Source: Xenoacremonium recifei (lineage: Eukaryota > Ascomycota > Sordariomycetes > Hypocreales > Nectriaceae). Taken from it: a DNA stretch of 64,000 bases. Numbering within the stretch: the first letter of the stretch is position 1; each line of letters begins with the position of its first letter. The translations under genes and the position numbers were made by a program. Below the pieces are notes generated by a model. The model was not told the origin of the DNA and ran no database searches. It saw only the letters and a list, made by a program, of their open reading frames with translations. The stretch spans positions 62,001 through 126,000 of the forward strand of contig WOFQ01000019.1 of the NCBI GenBank assembly GCA_012184525.1, written 5' to 3'. Positions 10,895 through 21,346 of the stretch are shown here, in pieces.

Positions 10895-11281
10895 GGCGGG
10901 CGAGTGGTTGACTGTGTTAAGATATTTGCGAAGGGTAGAAAGGTATGAAGGCAGCTGCCATGAGAAATTCTATGGAGACAGGGCAGTGCGTATGGAGCGA
11001 TGTCGGCACTGTAGTCACTGCCCACCCTAGAGGCCTTCAAACGTCTTTTTGGGCAAACAAACTTTCGATAGGAGGTTACTCTTAGATAGAAAATCATGCG
11101 ATCGAGCAAGAAGACGTTTAATTCTCAAGAACTGAAAGTTGTTTGCCCTGGTACATGCGGTCTCTTACAGTCTGTGTGCAAATGTTCCCCCAGTGTAAGT
11201 AACAAAGTGGCTTCAGTGTCATTACAATCTTTGACATTCCCTCCTCAGTCATTGTAGGAACTTTTGCCCTTCATCCTTCAT
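10895..11281. promoter_or_regulatory. Intergenic region with XAP5 promoter
   Basis: About 390 bp upstream of the XAP5 gene and downstream of the glutathione transferase gene. No recognisable element. Confidence 0.4.
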
Positions 11282-12124
11282 TCAAGGCAGATGCTTGCCT
11301 GCCCTAGTCGCCTGTGCCACCAACGAATTTGTTGTATCATCCGCATACCGCTGATACGCAATCACATACTTCTCCTTTGCACTCAGCGTCTGCTGAATGC
11401 TCTCCCTCTCCTCCACCATCTGCAGCCAAAGCCTCCATCTCGCCCAGACATCATCATCGCCCTCCTCGCCATCTTTGGGGATGCCGTGCCCACCATTCTT
11501 GTAGTGGTCTATAAGCCACAACCGCAGTGCCCATGGCGCCAGTGAAATGTCCACGAGGCTGAAGTGCACGCCCATGAACCACGGGCCTTCGGGATCCATC
11601 TGCTGCACAAATGTTCGAATATGGCCTTGCAGCTCTGCACGCGCTGTGTCGAGGGAGAAATCCTTGTCTGGTGTGTGCTGGAGTAGCTTGTAGAAGGCCG
11701 GAATGATGCGTGTACCGATATGGTCGATCCAGAGCCGACACCGGGCGCGCTCGTAAGGATCAGAGGGCAGAAGACGAGGCCCATACGTAACCTCGTCAGT
11801 GTACGCCTCGTCCAGGTACTCACAGATGATGGTGCTCTCGAACAGTGGCCGCTGCTGTTTGCCTCTCGGGTCCAGAGGCACGGCAAGGGTCGGGACCAAG
11901 CCTCGCGGGTTCATTGCAAGGAACTCGGGCTCTTTCTTGTACGGGTTGATCTCGACGTATTGATAGTCGATCTTCTTCTCGGTGAGCGTGATCCACGCGC
12001 GCTGGACGAAAGGGCAGAACCAGCCGCCATATAGCTTCAGCGGATGCTCGGCCGCATGGCGACCCGCGAGTTCGCGAGCTTTCCCGGTTAGCTCCTTGGA
12101 GAGCGAGGTATCGACATTAGCCAT
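11282..12124 (-). CDS. Omega-class-like glutathione S-transferase
   Basis: Intronless, 280 residues. The thioredoxin-like N-terminal domain (about 28-115) has the motif WFCPFVQRAW with Cys37 in the position of the omega-class catalytic cysteine, then NPRGLVPTL with the cis-Pro that binds glutathione, and ESTIICEYLDE, the ES pair that contacts the gamma-glutamyl group. An all-helical C-terminal domain follows (PYERARCRLWIDHIGTRIIPAFYKLL, SLVDISLAPWALRLW). Omega enzymes reduce or deglutathionylate substrates rather than conjugate them. The cytosol is the likely site, as no signal sequence is present. The start at 12124 is chosen as the first Met upstream of the domain. The inverted motif array begins about 255 bp upstream of this start, in its promoter. 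Confidence 0.93.
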   Translation of the reverse strand: MANVDTSLSKELTGKARELAGRHAAEHPLKLYGGWFCPFVQRAWITLTEKKIDYQYVEINPYKKEPEFLAMNPRGLVPTLAVPLDPRGKQQRPLFESTIICEYLDEAYTDEVTYGPRLLPSDPYERARCRLWIDHIGTRIIPAFYKLLQHTPDKDFSLDTARAELQGHIRTFVQQMDPEGPWFMGVHFSLVDISLAPWALRLWLIDHYKNGGHGIPKDGEEGDDDVWARWRLWLQMVEERESIQQTLSAKEKYVIAYQRYADDTTNSLVAQATRAGKHLP

Positions 12125-12378
12125 TTTGAATCGTTTGTAGATGAAAGGTCGATGAAAGTCAAGAGTCGCAATGGCTCAATGACGTGAGTATTGCGGGAGT
12201 CAAATGCGGAGAATAACGCCATCGGTCGGGACCACAACCCCGCGAATCTTCCGATACAGAAGCCGAAAGTACTTCTAGATAACACCGATCGAGGTTTGCT
12301 ACTTGCATGTACTGTTTTAAAATAGTCTCTGGCCGCTTCGTGCAAGCGACCGTAGCCAACCGGGCTGCTTCAAACATT

Positions 12379-12685
12379 AGGTCTTGCGTAGGTCAAAAAA
12401 TGCTGTGAAGCTTTATTGCAAGACAACCGACTTCGGATTTCCGGTCACGTATGGGTCAAAAATTGCTGTGAAGAAAAATAAGGCCTTAGCGAGGATTAAA
12501 AATGCTGTGAAGCTTGGACTTTCCGGTCACGTATGGGTGAAAAATTGCTGTGAAGGTCTCAGTGAGGATTAAAAATGCTGTGAACGTCATTGCAAGATAC
12601 CTGACTTCGACTTTCAGGTCACATATAGGTGAAAAATTACTGTGAAGAAAACTAGGGTCTCAGCAAGGACTGAAAATGCTGTGAA
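12379..12685 (-). repeat. Right array of the same motif, inverted (7 copies, two alternating subtypes)
   Basis: On the plus strand the copies read as a variable GGTC... half followed by AAAAATGCTGTGAA and end at 12409, 12472, 12511, 12554, 12584, 12646 and 12685. Read on the minus strand they match the left array core (TTCACAGCA then A/T-rich TTTT). From 12444 on two subtypes alternate strictly: type A (CACGTATGGGTGAAAAATTGCTG or close variants; copies ending 12472, 12554, 12646) and type B (TCAGTGAGGATTAAAAATGCTG; copies ending 12511, 12584, 12685). Copies are more tightly packed than on the left (30-65 bp apart). The array sits between the glutathione transferase promoter and the 3' end of the MFS gene. 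Confidence 0.85.
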
Positions 12686-12946
12686 ATGGTGATCTAGCCA
12701 TTTCGGCCACACGTCTGTCAGTTGTCGAATGCAAGACAGGACTGAAAGCGAGAACTACAATATATAAGATAAATATACTCTGTGCTGCAAAATAGTAAGT
12801 CTTCTTTTCTCTGTGTACAGTCAATAAGTGCTGAAAGATAACTGTTTAAAAAATGCCAATTTAGGAATAATAGGACTCTTGTCAAATGGCGAGGTTGAGG
12901 TTCATTTCCGGCAGGCTGTATATAATGCTTCATGTCGGTTTCTATG

Positions 12947-14806
12947 TTAGGCTTCTTCAAGCTCGACAGCATTGCCATCCACTTCCTCCTGGAAAACAGC
13001 CTTCTCCAACCCTCTCTCTTCGCGATGTGCCACCCGCCCAGCAAGCCCCTTGGTCTCGTACTTCGAAAACTGCCAAGCCCAGAGTTTAGCCTGGAAGAGC
13101 TCATCTACTTCTTCTAAAGACCTATTCTTGAGCTCTGGAAGGAAGAAGATAGCCCATATCATGTATAATGTCGTAAACCCTCCAAAGATGAATCCGACCT
13201 TGGAAGAGAGATTCGCGTATTGTTTATCGAGAAGGTACGGGGATGTGAAGGTGACGACAAAGGCTGCTACTACGTCTACAAGACAGCCAAATGCCATAGC
13301 TTTCAATGGTCAGCGATGTCAAATAAGCGTTGCCGGAAGATGTGGACTCACTCTTCTTTCGGAGGGTCAGGGATGAGACTTCAGACGGGATCAGAAAAGC
13401 CATGCTATTAACGGATCCTCGGCTGAAGAAAATGAAGAGGTTGATCGCGGCCACCATGGTATTAAGTTCGGTGGTGCTTGGATCTTTCGATAATCCCATG
13501 CCTGCAAGGAGATATAAGAAGACGCACTGCATCAAGCAGCCGCCAATGACAATGAACCGACGGCCGAACTTGTCAACAATTGCCATCGCAAAGAGCACCG
13601 CGACTATTGAGATAGCGGACTTGATAACCGTGTATATGAAGGCTTGGCTTTGCCGGCCCAACAGGACGTAGAGAGTTGGTGCATAGGCTCCTACGAACTG
13701 ATTTCCAGTCCATTGGTTAGCCAGAAATGACATCGAAGCAATCTGCGGTTACCCAAAAGTTAGCTGTCAGGGTATTCAATTCTGAAGGAGGCAGTCTAGA
13801 ATTGGATTCGGTTGAGAATTGAACGTACCGTAGTTCGACGAAGGTTGGTGCCTTTGAACAAGTCAAACCAAGAGTTCTTGACTACGTCCTTCTCGGCCCG
13901 CAGCGCTTCTTGGATGCCAAGAATCTCCATATCAACCCAACCGGATTCATTATCTTCCTTCGTGCGCACGCTCGCAAGGGCCTGCAGGGCTTCGTCGTGT
14001 CGGCCTCTCTGTAGAAGCCAACGGGGAGAGCTCGGACACCATTTCAGCTAAGACAAAGGTCAGTCTATGAGTTAGTGGCGTAGGTTAAGAGACTGACCCC
14101 TGCAAGGATAATCACGACCGGAATAAATTGTTGCCCACAGATGGTGAGCCAACCCGTCTTCGTCGTGTAATGTGAAATGCCTTGGATGGCGCCGTTGGCC
14201 CAAAGCTGGCCGCATGCAAGGACGAGTTGGTAGAAAGAGATGAAAAATCCTCGGGACTGGGGATAAACAATTTCTCCAACGTATAGCGGAACTACATTCT
14301 CCATGTCTTTAAGCACGTTAGCACAGGCATACTCGAGCTGAAGTCAAGACTATAGTACTCACAACCAATAGCACCGTAAACAATGGTTCGTCCAGCCAGG
14401 AAGACTCCCCATTGACTTCCGACCACTGATGCAAGTTAGCATTTCGGAGTTTACAGACATTAAAGAGAGGCTTCGGTAGCTCACTTTCAACAACGACGCC
14501 AACACACTGGATAGCACAAGCTAGGACGATTGATGTCTTGTACCCAAAGCGATCGCTAACAGGCTCAGAGATGAGAATGCCAAGCAACTTTCCCAACCAT
14601 GGGATAGAGTTGAGCAGCGACTGTTGGATAGCCGAGATGGCGTATGCCCCTTTGGCGTTCTTCGTCCCAAAAGTATGAAGCCACGATGGGGTTACCTGGA
14701 GTGCGCCGAACATCGCCGTATCGAAACCGAAGAGCAAAGCTCCCATGTTGAATACGACGATCGCTATCCATGCCTGCGACAACGTTAGTAAACGGCGAGA
14801 TTCCAA
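12947..14806 (-). CDS. MFS sugar-porter family transporter
   Basis: Exons on the minus strand: 14806-14485, 14425-14363, 14306-14098, 14047-13829, 13742-13352, 13299-12947; 518 residues, the normal length. Start MESRRLLTLSQAWIAIVVFNMGALLFGFDTAMFG gives TM1 with the GFD sequence of sugar porters. Then follow LISEPVSDRFGYK (loop 2-3), GRTIVYGAIGYMENVVPLYVGEI, a variant of the PESPRWL box (CPSSPRWLLQRGR) after TM6, the central loop, NQWTGNQFVGAYAP in TM7, VDKFGRR in loop 8-9, and PELKNRSLEEVDELF after TM12. All splice joins restore these motifs. PF00083 family; substrate cannot be read from the sequence. It diverges from the sulfatase gene across about 900 bp, which suggests co-regulation, possibly uptake of a sulfated or sulfate-released sugar (inference). 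Confidence 0.92.
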
Positions 14807-15702
14807 TTTACCTGAGCTTGAAAATAAATACCTTCGACACGGTGGTCTTCAGGAGATCCCTGTTGACAGCGAAGATATTCCCGGTCGCTGCGGTCATTGT
14901 GATGGCTTTGCCTTGTGCGTGAACCGGTGCTGAGATTTGCTTCTGTGTCAAAGGGAGAGCGAAGGTTGCGAATCCGGCATGATTTTAAACACTTCAGGTT
15001 CCCCAGACCCCATGACTGCCCGCTCCAATCCCCAGATCCCCAGAAAGCATGCTGTGGAGATGGGCCAATCGCTAGGCGTCTTGCCGACTCCCGGTCCGGC
15101 GAACACCTGCGATGTCCGATAACTACGCTCTTCACCGAGGTCCGATCGGCCAGACATCCAAGCGAAGGAGACTTGAATTATCTGTGGCAGTTAAGAACAG
15201 TCTTATTATGCAAAACTAGATTACTTTAGGCTTCGTGAACAGTACTGAGTGGTCAAGAGTAGCTCGAGAGAGGTTGATGTAACTCGCCAAAACATGATGC
15301 GCAACGCGCTTTCTGTAGAGATGCATGGAGTTGTTGTTAGGAAGCCTAGTTAATGATTCTCTCCGAGATTGAGTTACGGGCACCCTCCGAACCCCGGTCT
15401 ATGGACAACTCATAGCTTTCCTAGACCGACGACCGATTGTCAAGGATCGGCATCCAACTCGATTCCGAGCATTTCAAAGACCATTTTGGCGTAGCGAACT
15501 GTTTAGCTCCGGGATGACAAGCGAGGACCAGGATCAACTGCCCGAGTTCCGTCCCCGGAGCGAGGACCCCGTCCATGCACGGCGGTTAATCCTCCGAGCT
15601 CAGCCTTATATATTTTATTTCTCCAACTACTATCGGGTACTTGGTAACGTGCAGGTACCCTTGTCTTGGATCAAGAAAGAGCTCCCTTAATTTCTACCCA
15701 GT
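14807..15702. promoter_or_regulatory. Divergent promoter region, MFS transporter / sulfatase
   Basis: About 900 bp between two divergent start codons. Several CGG and CCG trinucleotides are present, the half-sites of Zn2Cys6 regulators, but I could not identify a convincing palindrome. A TATA-like run (ATATATTTTATTT) starts near 15606, about 95 bp before the sulfatase ATG. Confidence 0.45.
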
Positions 15703-18133
15703 ATGGCGGCAGCAAAGCCCAATTTCGTTATCATCGTTGCAGATGGCGAGTTTGGACATCACAACTGAATGTGAATTGCCTGCTGATACTCGTTCTTAGA
15801 TCTTGGATTCTCGGACATCGGATGTTTTGGATCCGAAATAAACACGGTAACTCTACCTGGACCTACTGAAGCTATAGAGCTAATCCGTATGTGTGGTAGC
15901 CCAATCTCGACAAGCTTTCTGCCCAAGGATGTCGTTTTACCGGATGCAAGTTGCCTCCATCTGTCCAACCTCTATTCATTGACCTAACATTGGGTCTAGT
16001 CCACACTGCTGCGGCATGTTCTCCCACCCGAGCGATGCTCTTCTCTGGGACAGACAATCACGTAGCGGGTTTGGGTGCTATGGCCGAGTGGAAACCCCGA
16101 CTGGGAGCAGCAGTGCAAGATAAACCCGGTTATGAGTATGTCTTTCTGATCGCCCACACATTAACTTGTCTTTTTTCAGTCTCCATACTGACATTCTATC
16201 AAGAGGACACTTGAACTTCAAAGTAGCTGCACTTCCAGAGATCTTACAGGATAACAACTATGAGACTATACTATCTGGAAAATGGTACGTTTGGAATGAG
16301 CTGGGTTGAAGACTTCACGGCTGACGCGTTCCTAGGCATCTTGGCATGAGACCTGAGCTGCAACCACATGCGCAAGTAGTTCTCTCGTAGGCAAGCCCTT
16401 TAGGTTACTAATGGATATGGCAGACGTGGCTTCACGCGATCGTTCACGATGTTGTCAGGTTGCCACAATCACTATGGCTATGAACCACAATATGACAAGT
16501 TTCTCACGGGCGGACCGTCGGAGCAATCCGATAGCAATGCTCTCAAAACATACGAGACCTGGGCCCCAGCCGTGGCATACAAAAAGGATATGTACAGCAA
16601 GGAAGGAAGCCCGGTTGAAATGTTCGTGACTATTACGTTCCAAGGTATCTTGTTGCGGCACTAAGAACCTTACAGTCCCGCGAATATCCCCTACTCACCA
16701 TCAGGCTTCTTCTCGACCGATAGCTTCACTACACAGTTGCTTGACTACATCGACGAATCAGCAAAAGAAAAGAAACCTTTCTTCGCATGCTTGCCATTCA
16801 CTGCACCACATTGGCCTCTTCAAGCCCCGAAACGATTACGAGATAAATACAAAGGTCTTTATAACGAGGGACCAGCTGCTTTACGGCTAAAGCGACTGGC
16901 ACGACTTGAAGAGATGGGAATAATCCCCAAAGATGTTGAGCCTCATCCTGTAGTAAACGGGTTTAAGATCACTGAGTGGGAAGAAATGAATGATCTTCAA
17001 AAGGCCAAGAGCTGTAGAGCTATGGAAACTTACGCGGCTATGGTTGAGCATATTGATGAGGCTGTGGGAAGAGTCTTAACAAGGTTGGACGATCTAGGGG
17101 TTGCAGAAGATACAGTAAGATACAGTTCATTTTCTACCTAACAGCAGGGTCCACGCTGAGACATCTTAGGTTGTTATCTTCATGTCTGACAATGGCGCTG
17201 AAGGGGGCGCGTGGGAGGCGCTGCCGCATATGGGGACTCAGTAAGTCAGCTCTTGTTCTTTGATGAACGATGAGTTAATTTGTCAACGTATCAAGACTGA
17301 TGCAAATCATCGACAAATGTTACGATAACAGTCTAGAGGTAAGCGAAATTCCCCTAAGCTACTCTCAGACGATACGATGACTTACAAATTTTCCGGGCGG
17401 CAGAATATTGGCGAACCAGATAGTTTTGTTTGGTACGGACCGTTTTGGGCCCAAGCATCAACAGCCCCCTCCCGTCTGATGAAGTCATTCTCGACCCAGG
17501 GCGGCATCCGCGTTCCTTTCATATTCAGATACCCCAAGTTTCATACCTACGCCGGCTCAATGCCCGGAAGCATCATTGAGCAACCCGTAACAGTCATGGA
17601 CATTGCAGCGACAGTCTTGGATCTAGCAGGCATTTCACACCCCGTCCGAGAGGGCCATACGTTGGGTAAGTTCCGCGATCGCGAGGTTGTCCCTATGAAG
17701 GGGAAGAGTTGGCGGAAGCTATTTGAAGAGGGAGGAATCTGTCACGATGACTCTGAAGAGCTCGGATGGGAGGTAAGCTATGCCATCATCTGTTCTCAAG
17801 CTTGAAAATTTGTTGCTGATCAAGTCTCAGCTTCACGGCCGCGCCGGCATGCGTATAGGTCACTGGAAGATCACATTTGTTCCACCTCCATTTGGCCCTG
17901 GCGAATGGCAACTGTATAATCTCCAAAGCGACCCCGGAGAAGTGTTTGATCTGAAAGATAAGGAGCCTGAAAAGTATAAGCAGCTATGCGCTGCTTGGGA
18001 TAGGTATCTTGAAGCCAATGGCGTAGTTTGGGGAGCTCCGATGCCTTCCGAGACTCTCGTCGCTGATCAGCTGCTGGATGTTACTGAGAATAGTAGCGCG
18101 TGGATGGACTCAACAGCGAAGCTGGACAAATAG
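15703..18133 (+). CDS. Sulfatase (arylsulfatase-type), 12 exons, three GC-AG introns
   Basis: Exons: 15703-15745, 15800-15846, 15900-15945, 16000-16135, 16204-16284, 16336-16371, 16424-16621, 16676-17114, 17170-17240, 17296-17338, 17404-17772, 17831-18133; 603 residues. Start MAAAKPNFVIIVADD is the metal-binding Asp pair. Cys52 in CSPTR is the residue that becomes formylglycine; GKWHLG is the second sulfatase signature; IFMSDNGAEGG is the late metal site. Introns 1 (15746), 3 (15946) and 6 (16372) fit only with GC donors (GCGAGT, GCAAGT, GCAAGT); every GT alternative breaks a conserved motif. Intron 3 lies a few codons before the catalytic Cys. No signal peptide, so probably intracellular. 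It hydrolyses sulfate esters, likely for sulfur or carbon supply. Family PF00884; substrate unknown. Confidence 0.9.
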
Positions 18134-20791
18134 TCGTACAAACTTAGCTCACAGAGTTAGCAATTTAGTCTGGTCAACACAAAATTCCTTGGACCATCTC
18201 TAAAATAAATGGCCGTATTCGGTCCTGCGGCCAGTAAGCTGTGATGTCGCTTCTCGGCCTTCCCGTGGACTTGGTAACACCAACTCGTGGCCATACGCCG
18301 CTCCCGATCCGCCACAGGCCAAGCAATCACTTTAGTATCGGTCTCGTGAGCAATGGCAAACAGAAATAGGTGTCAAATGTGTAACAAGGAGCCTGTCGGT
18401 TGACTGAGTTGGCTGATATCATGCCGTCGACGTGTAAGCCACGCAAAGGCTGCCCCGATCCGAGGCTGCAGGCAAGCGGCCGATCGGGTCATAGCCGGAT
18501 CGCCTCCGGGGCAACGCAGCTCAAGCCGACGGTCCACGGCATCGTATAAAGGCTCCGTTGTGGCCGGGGCGTGCAACCGATAGTGGGCTGAGGTGCCGTC
18601 GGACGGACGATGTTGGCTTGCTGCCACCACGGGGGAGAGACACGGCAGGATACGCAAGGCTGGCAAATGCGGTAATCCGCGCGGCAATAGACCACATGGC
18701 ATGCTCACCGAAAGTCCGCCAGCGTGACTGGCCGGAGGATGGGAGAGCTGTGGCGCTGTACCAACTTTAGCAACACCTCGTTGACGCATGACATGCATCG
18801 TGATCCCGGCAGATTGGAGGGCATGTTACAAGTCCCTGCAGCAGCCCGTTTGTGAGGTGTGACCAAGGCTGGGCTTCATCGGCGGTCAAGACTGTTGGCC
18901 TTGGATATCGAGCTCAACAGTTTGCTGACCGCTTTGAGGAGAGGCGACATCTGGTAGACAAGGCCTTCAATGCGGTCATCGATCGTGTCGATTTGTTGAG
19001 TGCCAACACTGTTTGTCTCGGGATCTTGCTTTCTGCGCGACTTTGTGTCAAGACTCGTATTCCTCCATCGTTGGGAAGCAGTCGGCGGATTGCTGTTGCA
19101 GTGGCGATGCGTCCGGAACCAAGACATCATGCCGCCGGGAGACCAACGAGAGCTGTGTTTGCCTTATGCGCAACGAACCGAGACAGAGACCACCGGGACA
19201 AACGCTGCTTTGCTGCTATAATGGTCAACATAGAACACCATCTTCCGTATTTCCCCTCACCATCTGCGTCAGAGTGGATTGATTGATCGTCGTCAAAGCA
19301 GGGGATCCTCGCAATGCCGAGCGGGCGGCTCTCTGCCGTGTGTAAGTAGAGTCGGGCGACCTCGGCCTCACCTCAAGGATCTTGCATATCGCGTTCTCTC
19401 ATGCGCCTTGACTTCATGGGTAAGCTGCCAGCGCCAACAGAAGCACGCACCCGGTATCGTGATCTGGCCACCGGCATCTGCCGTGCTGCCAATAACGGTG
19501 CTGGGATGCTGCGCCGTGCTGCTGTGCCATCTGAAACACAAGCCCGCTCTGCGAATCCTGCGTTTCTTGACCGACTTGTGCATGCTCCAGGAATAGGCTG
19601 GATCCTGCAGTCGATACGGGCGAAAGCATCCGGAGGTTCGGCGAGCCTCTGAGGCCGACAGTCTTTACTTTGCGGGCTGGCCGGTGCTTTTCGGATGCAA
19701 ACGTCGTCTTTGTGAGATGCTGCTGGTCGATCCGCCGCGGGTCCGTCTTGGCTCTACTACGTGACCGTGAATCTGTCGTCGATGGTCGCTCCTCTTCACC
19801 GCTCAGCGGATACTGTACATCGACAAGCTGAGATTGTCCTCCCGCTGCGCATGGCATTCAGGAACGGATACGGAAGTCATGCTTGTTTGCCCCATCTTTG
19901 CCATGCTGGCCAGCATGCTGGGCCTCGGACACGGGATCATTGGATATCCTGGGCTCCAGTTACTGAGTCCATGCGAAGGCAACGTTGGGCACAGGGCAGG
20001 GATCTGCCACGGCAGTGATCGACCCGCTAAGGCTCGGCCGACGTCAGGACAGTGCTTGCTGTAGTTTAGGCGAGCCGGTGGCGGTCGATCGCATGCGAGG
20101 ACCCTGGCGATGGGAGGCGATGAAGATGGAGAGTTTGCTGGACTGTGTAAGCCGCCTGCCTGCTCTGGTAACAACAGGCGCTTTAGCTTACGCTCACGTG
20201 CGGACTGGTGGTGGCGTTAAGGCTGAACTCAGGCTGTTCTGGACACTGGTGGCTTCTTCAGCGCTGGATGACTGCTGAAGAGCTGCTGTGGATGAGGCCC
20301 AGTTGTCTTCCACTTGGCACCCTCAATACGAACTTCTCAGCTTTTGGGGCTGTCGATCGGCCTCGCCCGTCCCCAGACTTTGCTCCCGCTGCTCTATTTT
20401 AGGCTTTCTCAGCTCTCTCTCACTGCCGAATGGCAGGCCCTGGCTCGGCTGCTCCACGGGCCACCACCGGAAGGTCCCCTCATGACTGGATTCGGAGGGC
20501 TGGGAAATACGAGATTTGTGCTACGTCATGCGTGCAAGCGACGGGACCCTGGACTTCACGTTGAAGAGTGTGAGTTGTTACTGCAGAGCAGAAGGCTGCC
20601 GCTCTGGCAAGCGAGGCTCTGGCGAACTTGCGAGTATAAAGAAGTTGCCTCCCCCGAGTATTGTCCAAGGTGAAAGAGACCACCAGGCTGCTCAGCTGTT
20701 TCCTTCGTTGACAATTAGCAGAGACCAATAAAGTGCCCCAAAGCAACCATATCCCAACGCATAACACTCTCCAACCCTCAACATCATCACC
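18134..20791. other. 2.6 kb without a supportable gene
   Basis: Rather GC-rich for an intergenic stretch. Many short frames overlap on both strands, none with a known domain, coherent splice sites or fungal start context. I see no tandem repeat or transposon motif. It may include a long promoter or a non-coding transcript upstream of the secreted-protein gene, but nothing in the sequence proves this. Confidence 0.5.
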
Positions 20792-21346
20792 ATGCTTTCT
20801 CTTCTCACCTCCGCTCTACTGGCGGGCTCTGCCATTGCCCTTCCTACTACCCGAGACATGTCTCTATCCCCCAGAGTCGACTCCTGTGGCGATATGTCAA
20901 CTCTCAAGGCCTGGACTGTCTACGACTTCGACTTCCACGCCTCCTATGTCTTCACCACGCCCGCCCACCAGAACTCCTGGGGCTACGTCAACTTCACCCT
21001 CGGCAACCCAGTCCTCGATTACCGCCCCGTCTGCAGCGCAACTTCAGATCAGCTTGATGACTTCTTCTACGGTACCATGACCTACCAGTGCGACGTGCCC
21101 AACGAAAACGACTCGGCCAGCTTCACCTACAGCCGTCCCTCGGGTGCGCTCAAGATCAACCAGAACTGGGATTGTACCGATGCGCGCTACGGTGCCCAGG
21201 GCGGTACCAACCTCACCCTCTCTTGCCAGGACGACACCTGGCAGAACCCCGACTGGAAGGAGGGCCAGATCTACTCGACACGCACCGTCACCTGCAAGAA
21301 GGTCACCGTGACTGCCCCCATTACCGAGATGAGCGGAGTTGCCTAA
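20792..21346 (+). CDS. Small secreted cysteine-containing protein (AA1-like candidate)
   Basis: Intronless, 184 residues. A signal peptide is clear (MLSLLTSALLAGSAIALP, cleavage near residue 16-18). The mature part is Trp/Tyr/Phe-rich with six Cys (about residues 32, 76, 95, 122, 140 and 166, consistent with disulfides) and three or so N-glycosylation sequons (NFT, NLT, NDS). The order W.VYDFDFHASYVF, then WGYVNFTLGNP.L and a Cys, is reminiscent of the AA1-like/Alt a 1 beta-barrel proteins common in plant-associated ascomycetes, but the match is from memory and weak. The leader contains GACCAATAAAG about 60 bp before the ATG. It could be an apoplastic effector or a cell-wall protein; no function should be assigned. 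Confidence 0.75.
   Translation: MLSLLTSALLAGSAIALPTTRDMSLSPRVDSCGDMSTLKAWTVYDFDFHASYVFTTPAHQNSWGYVNFTLGNPVLDYRPVCSATSDQLDDFFYGTMTYQCDVPNENDSASFTYSRPSGALKINQNWDCTDARYGAQGGTNLTLSCQDDTWQNPDWKEGQIYSTRTVTCKKVTVTAPITEMSGVA

Noticed and set aside
15946..15999. GT donor (GTTGCC at 15950) for sulfatase intron 3
   Set aside because: It leaves the wrong phase and removes the CSPTR active-site motif from frame.
18373..20767. Genes from many 60-147 codon frames between sulfatase and secreted protein
   Set aside because: They overlap on all frames and none has a recognisable domain or splice partner.
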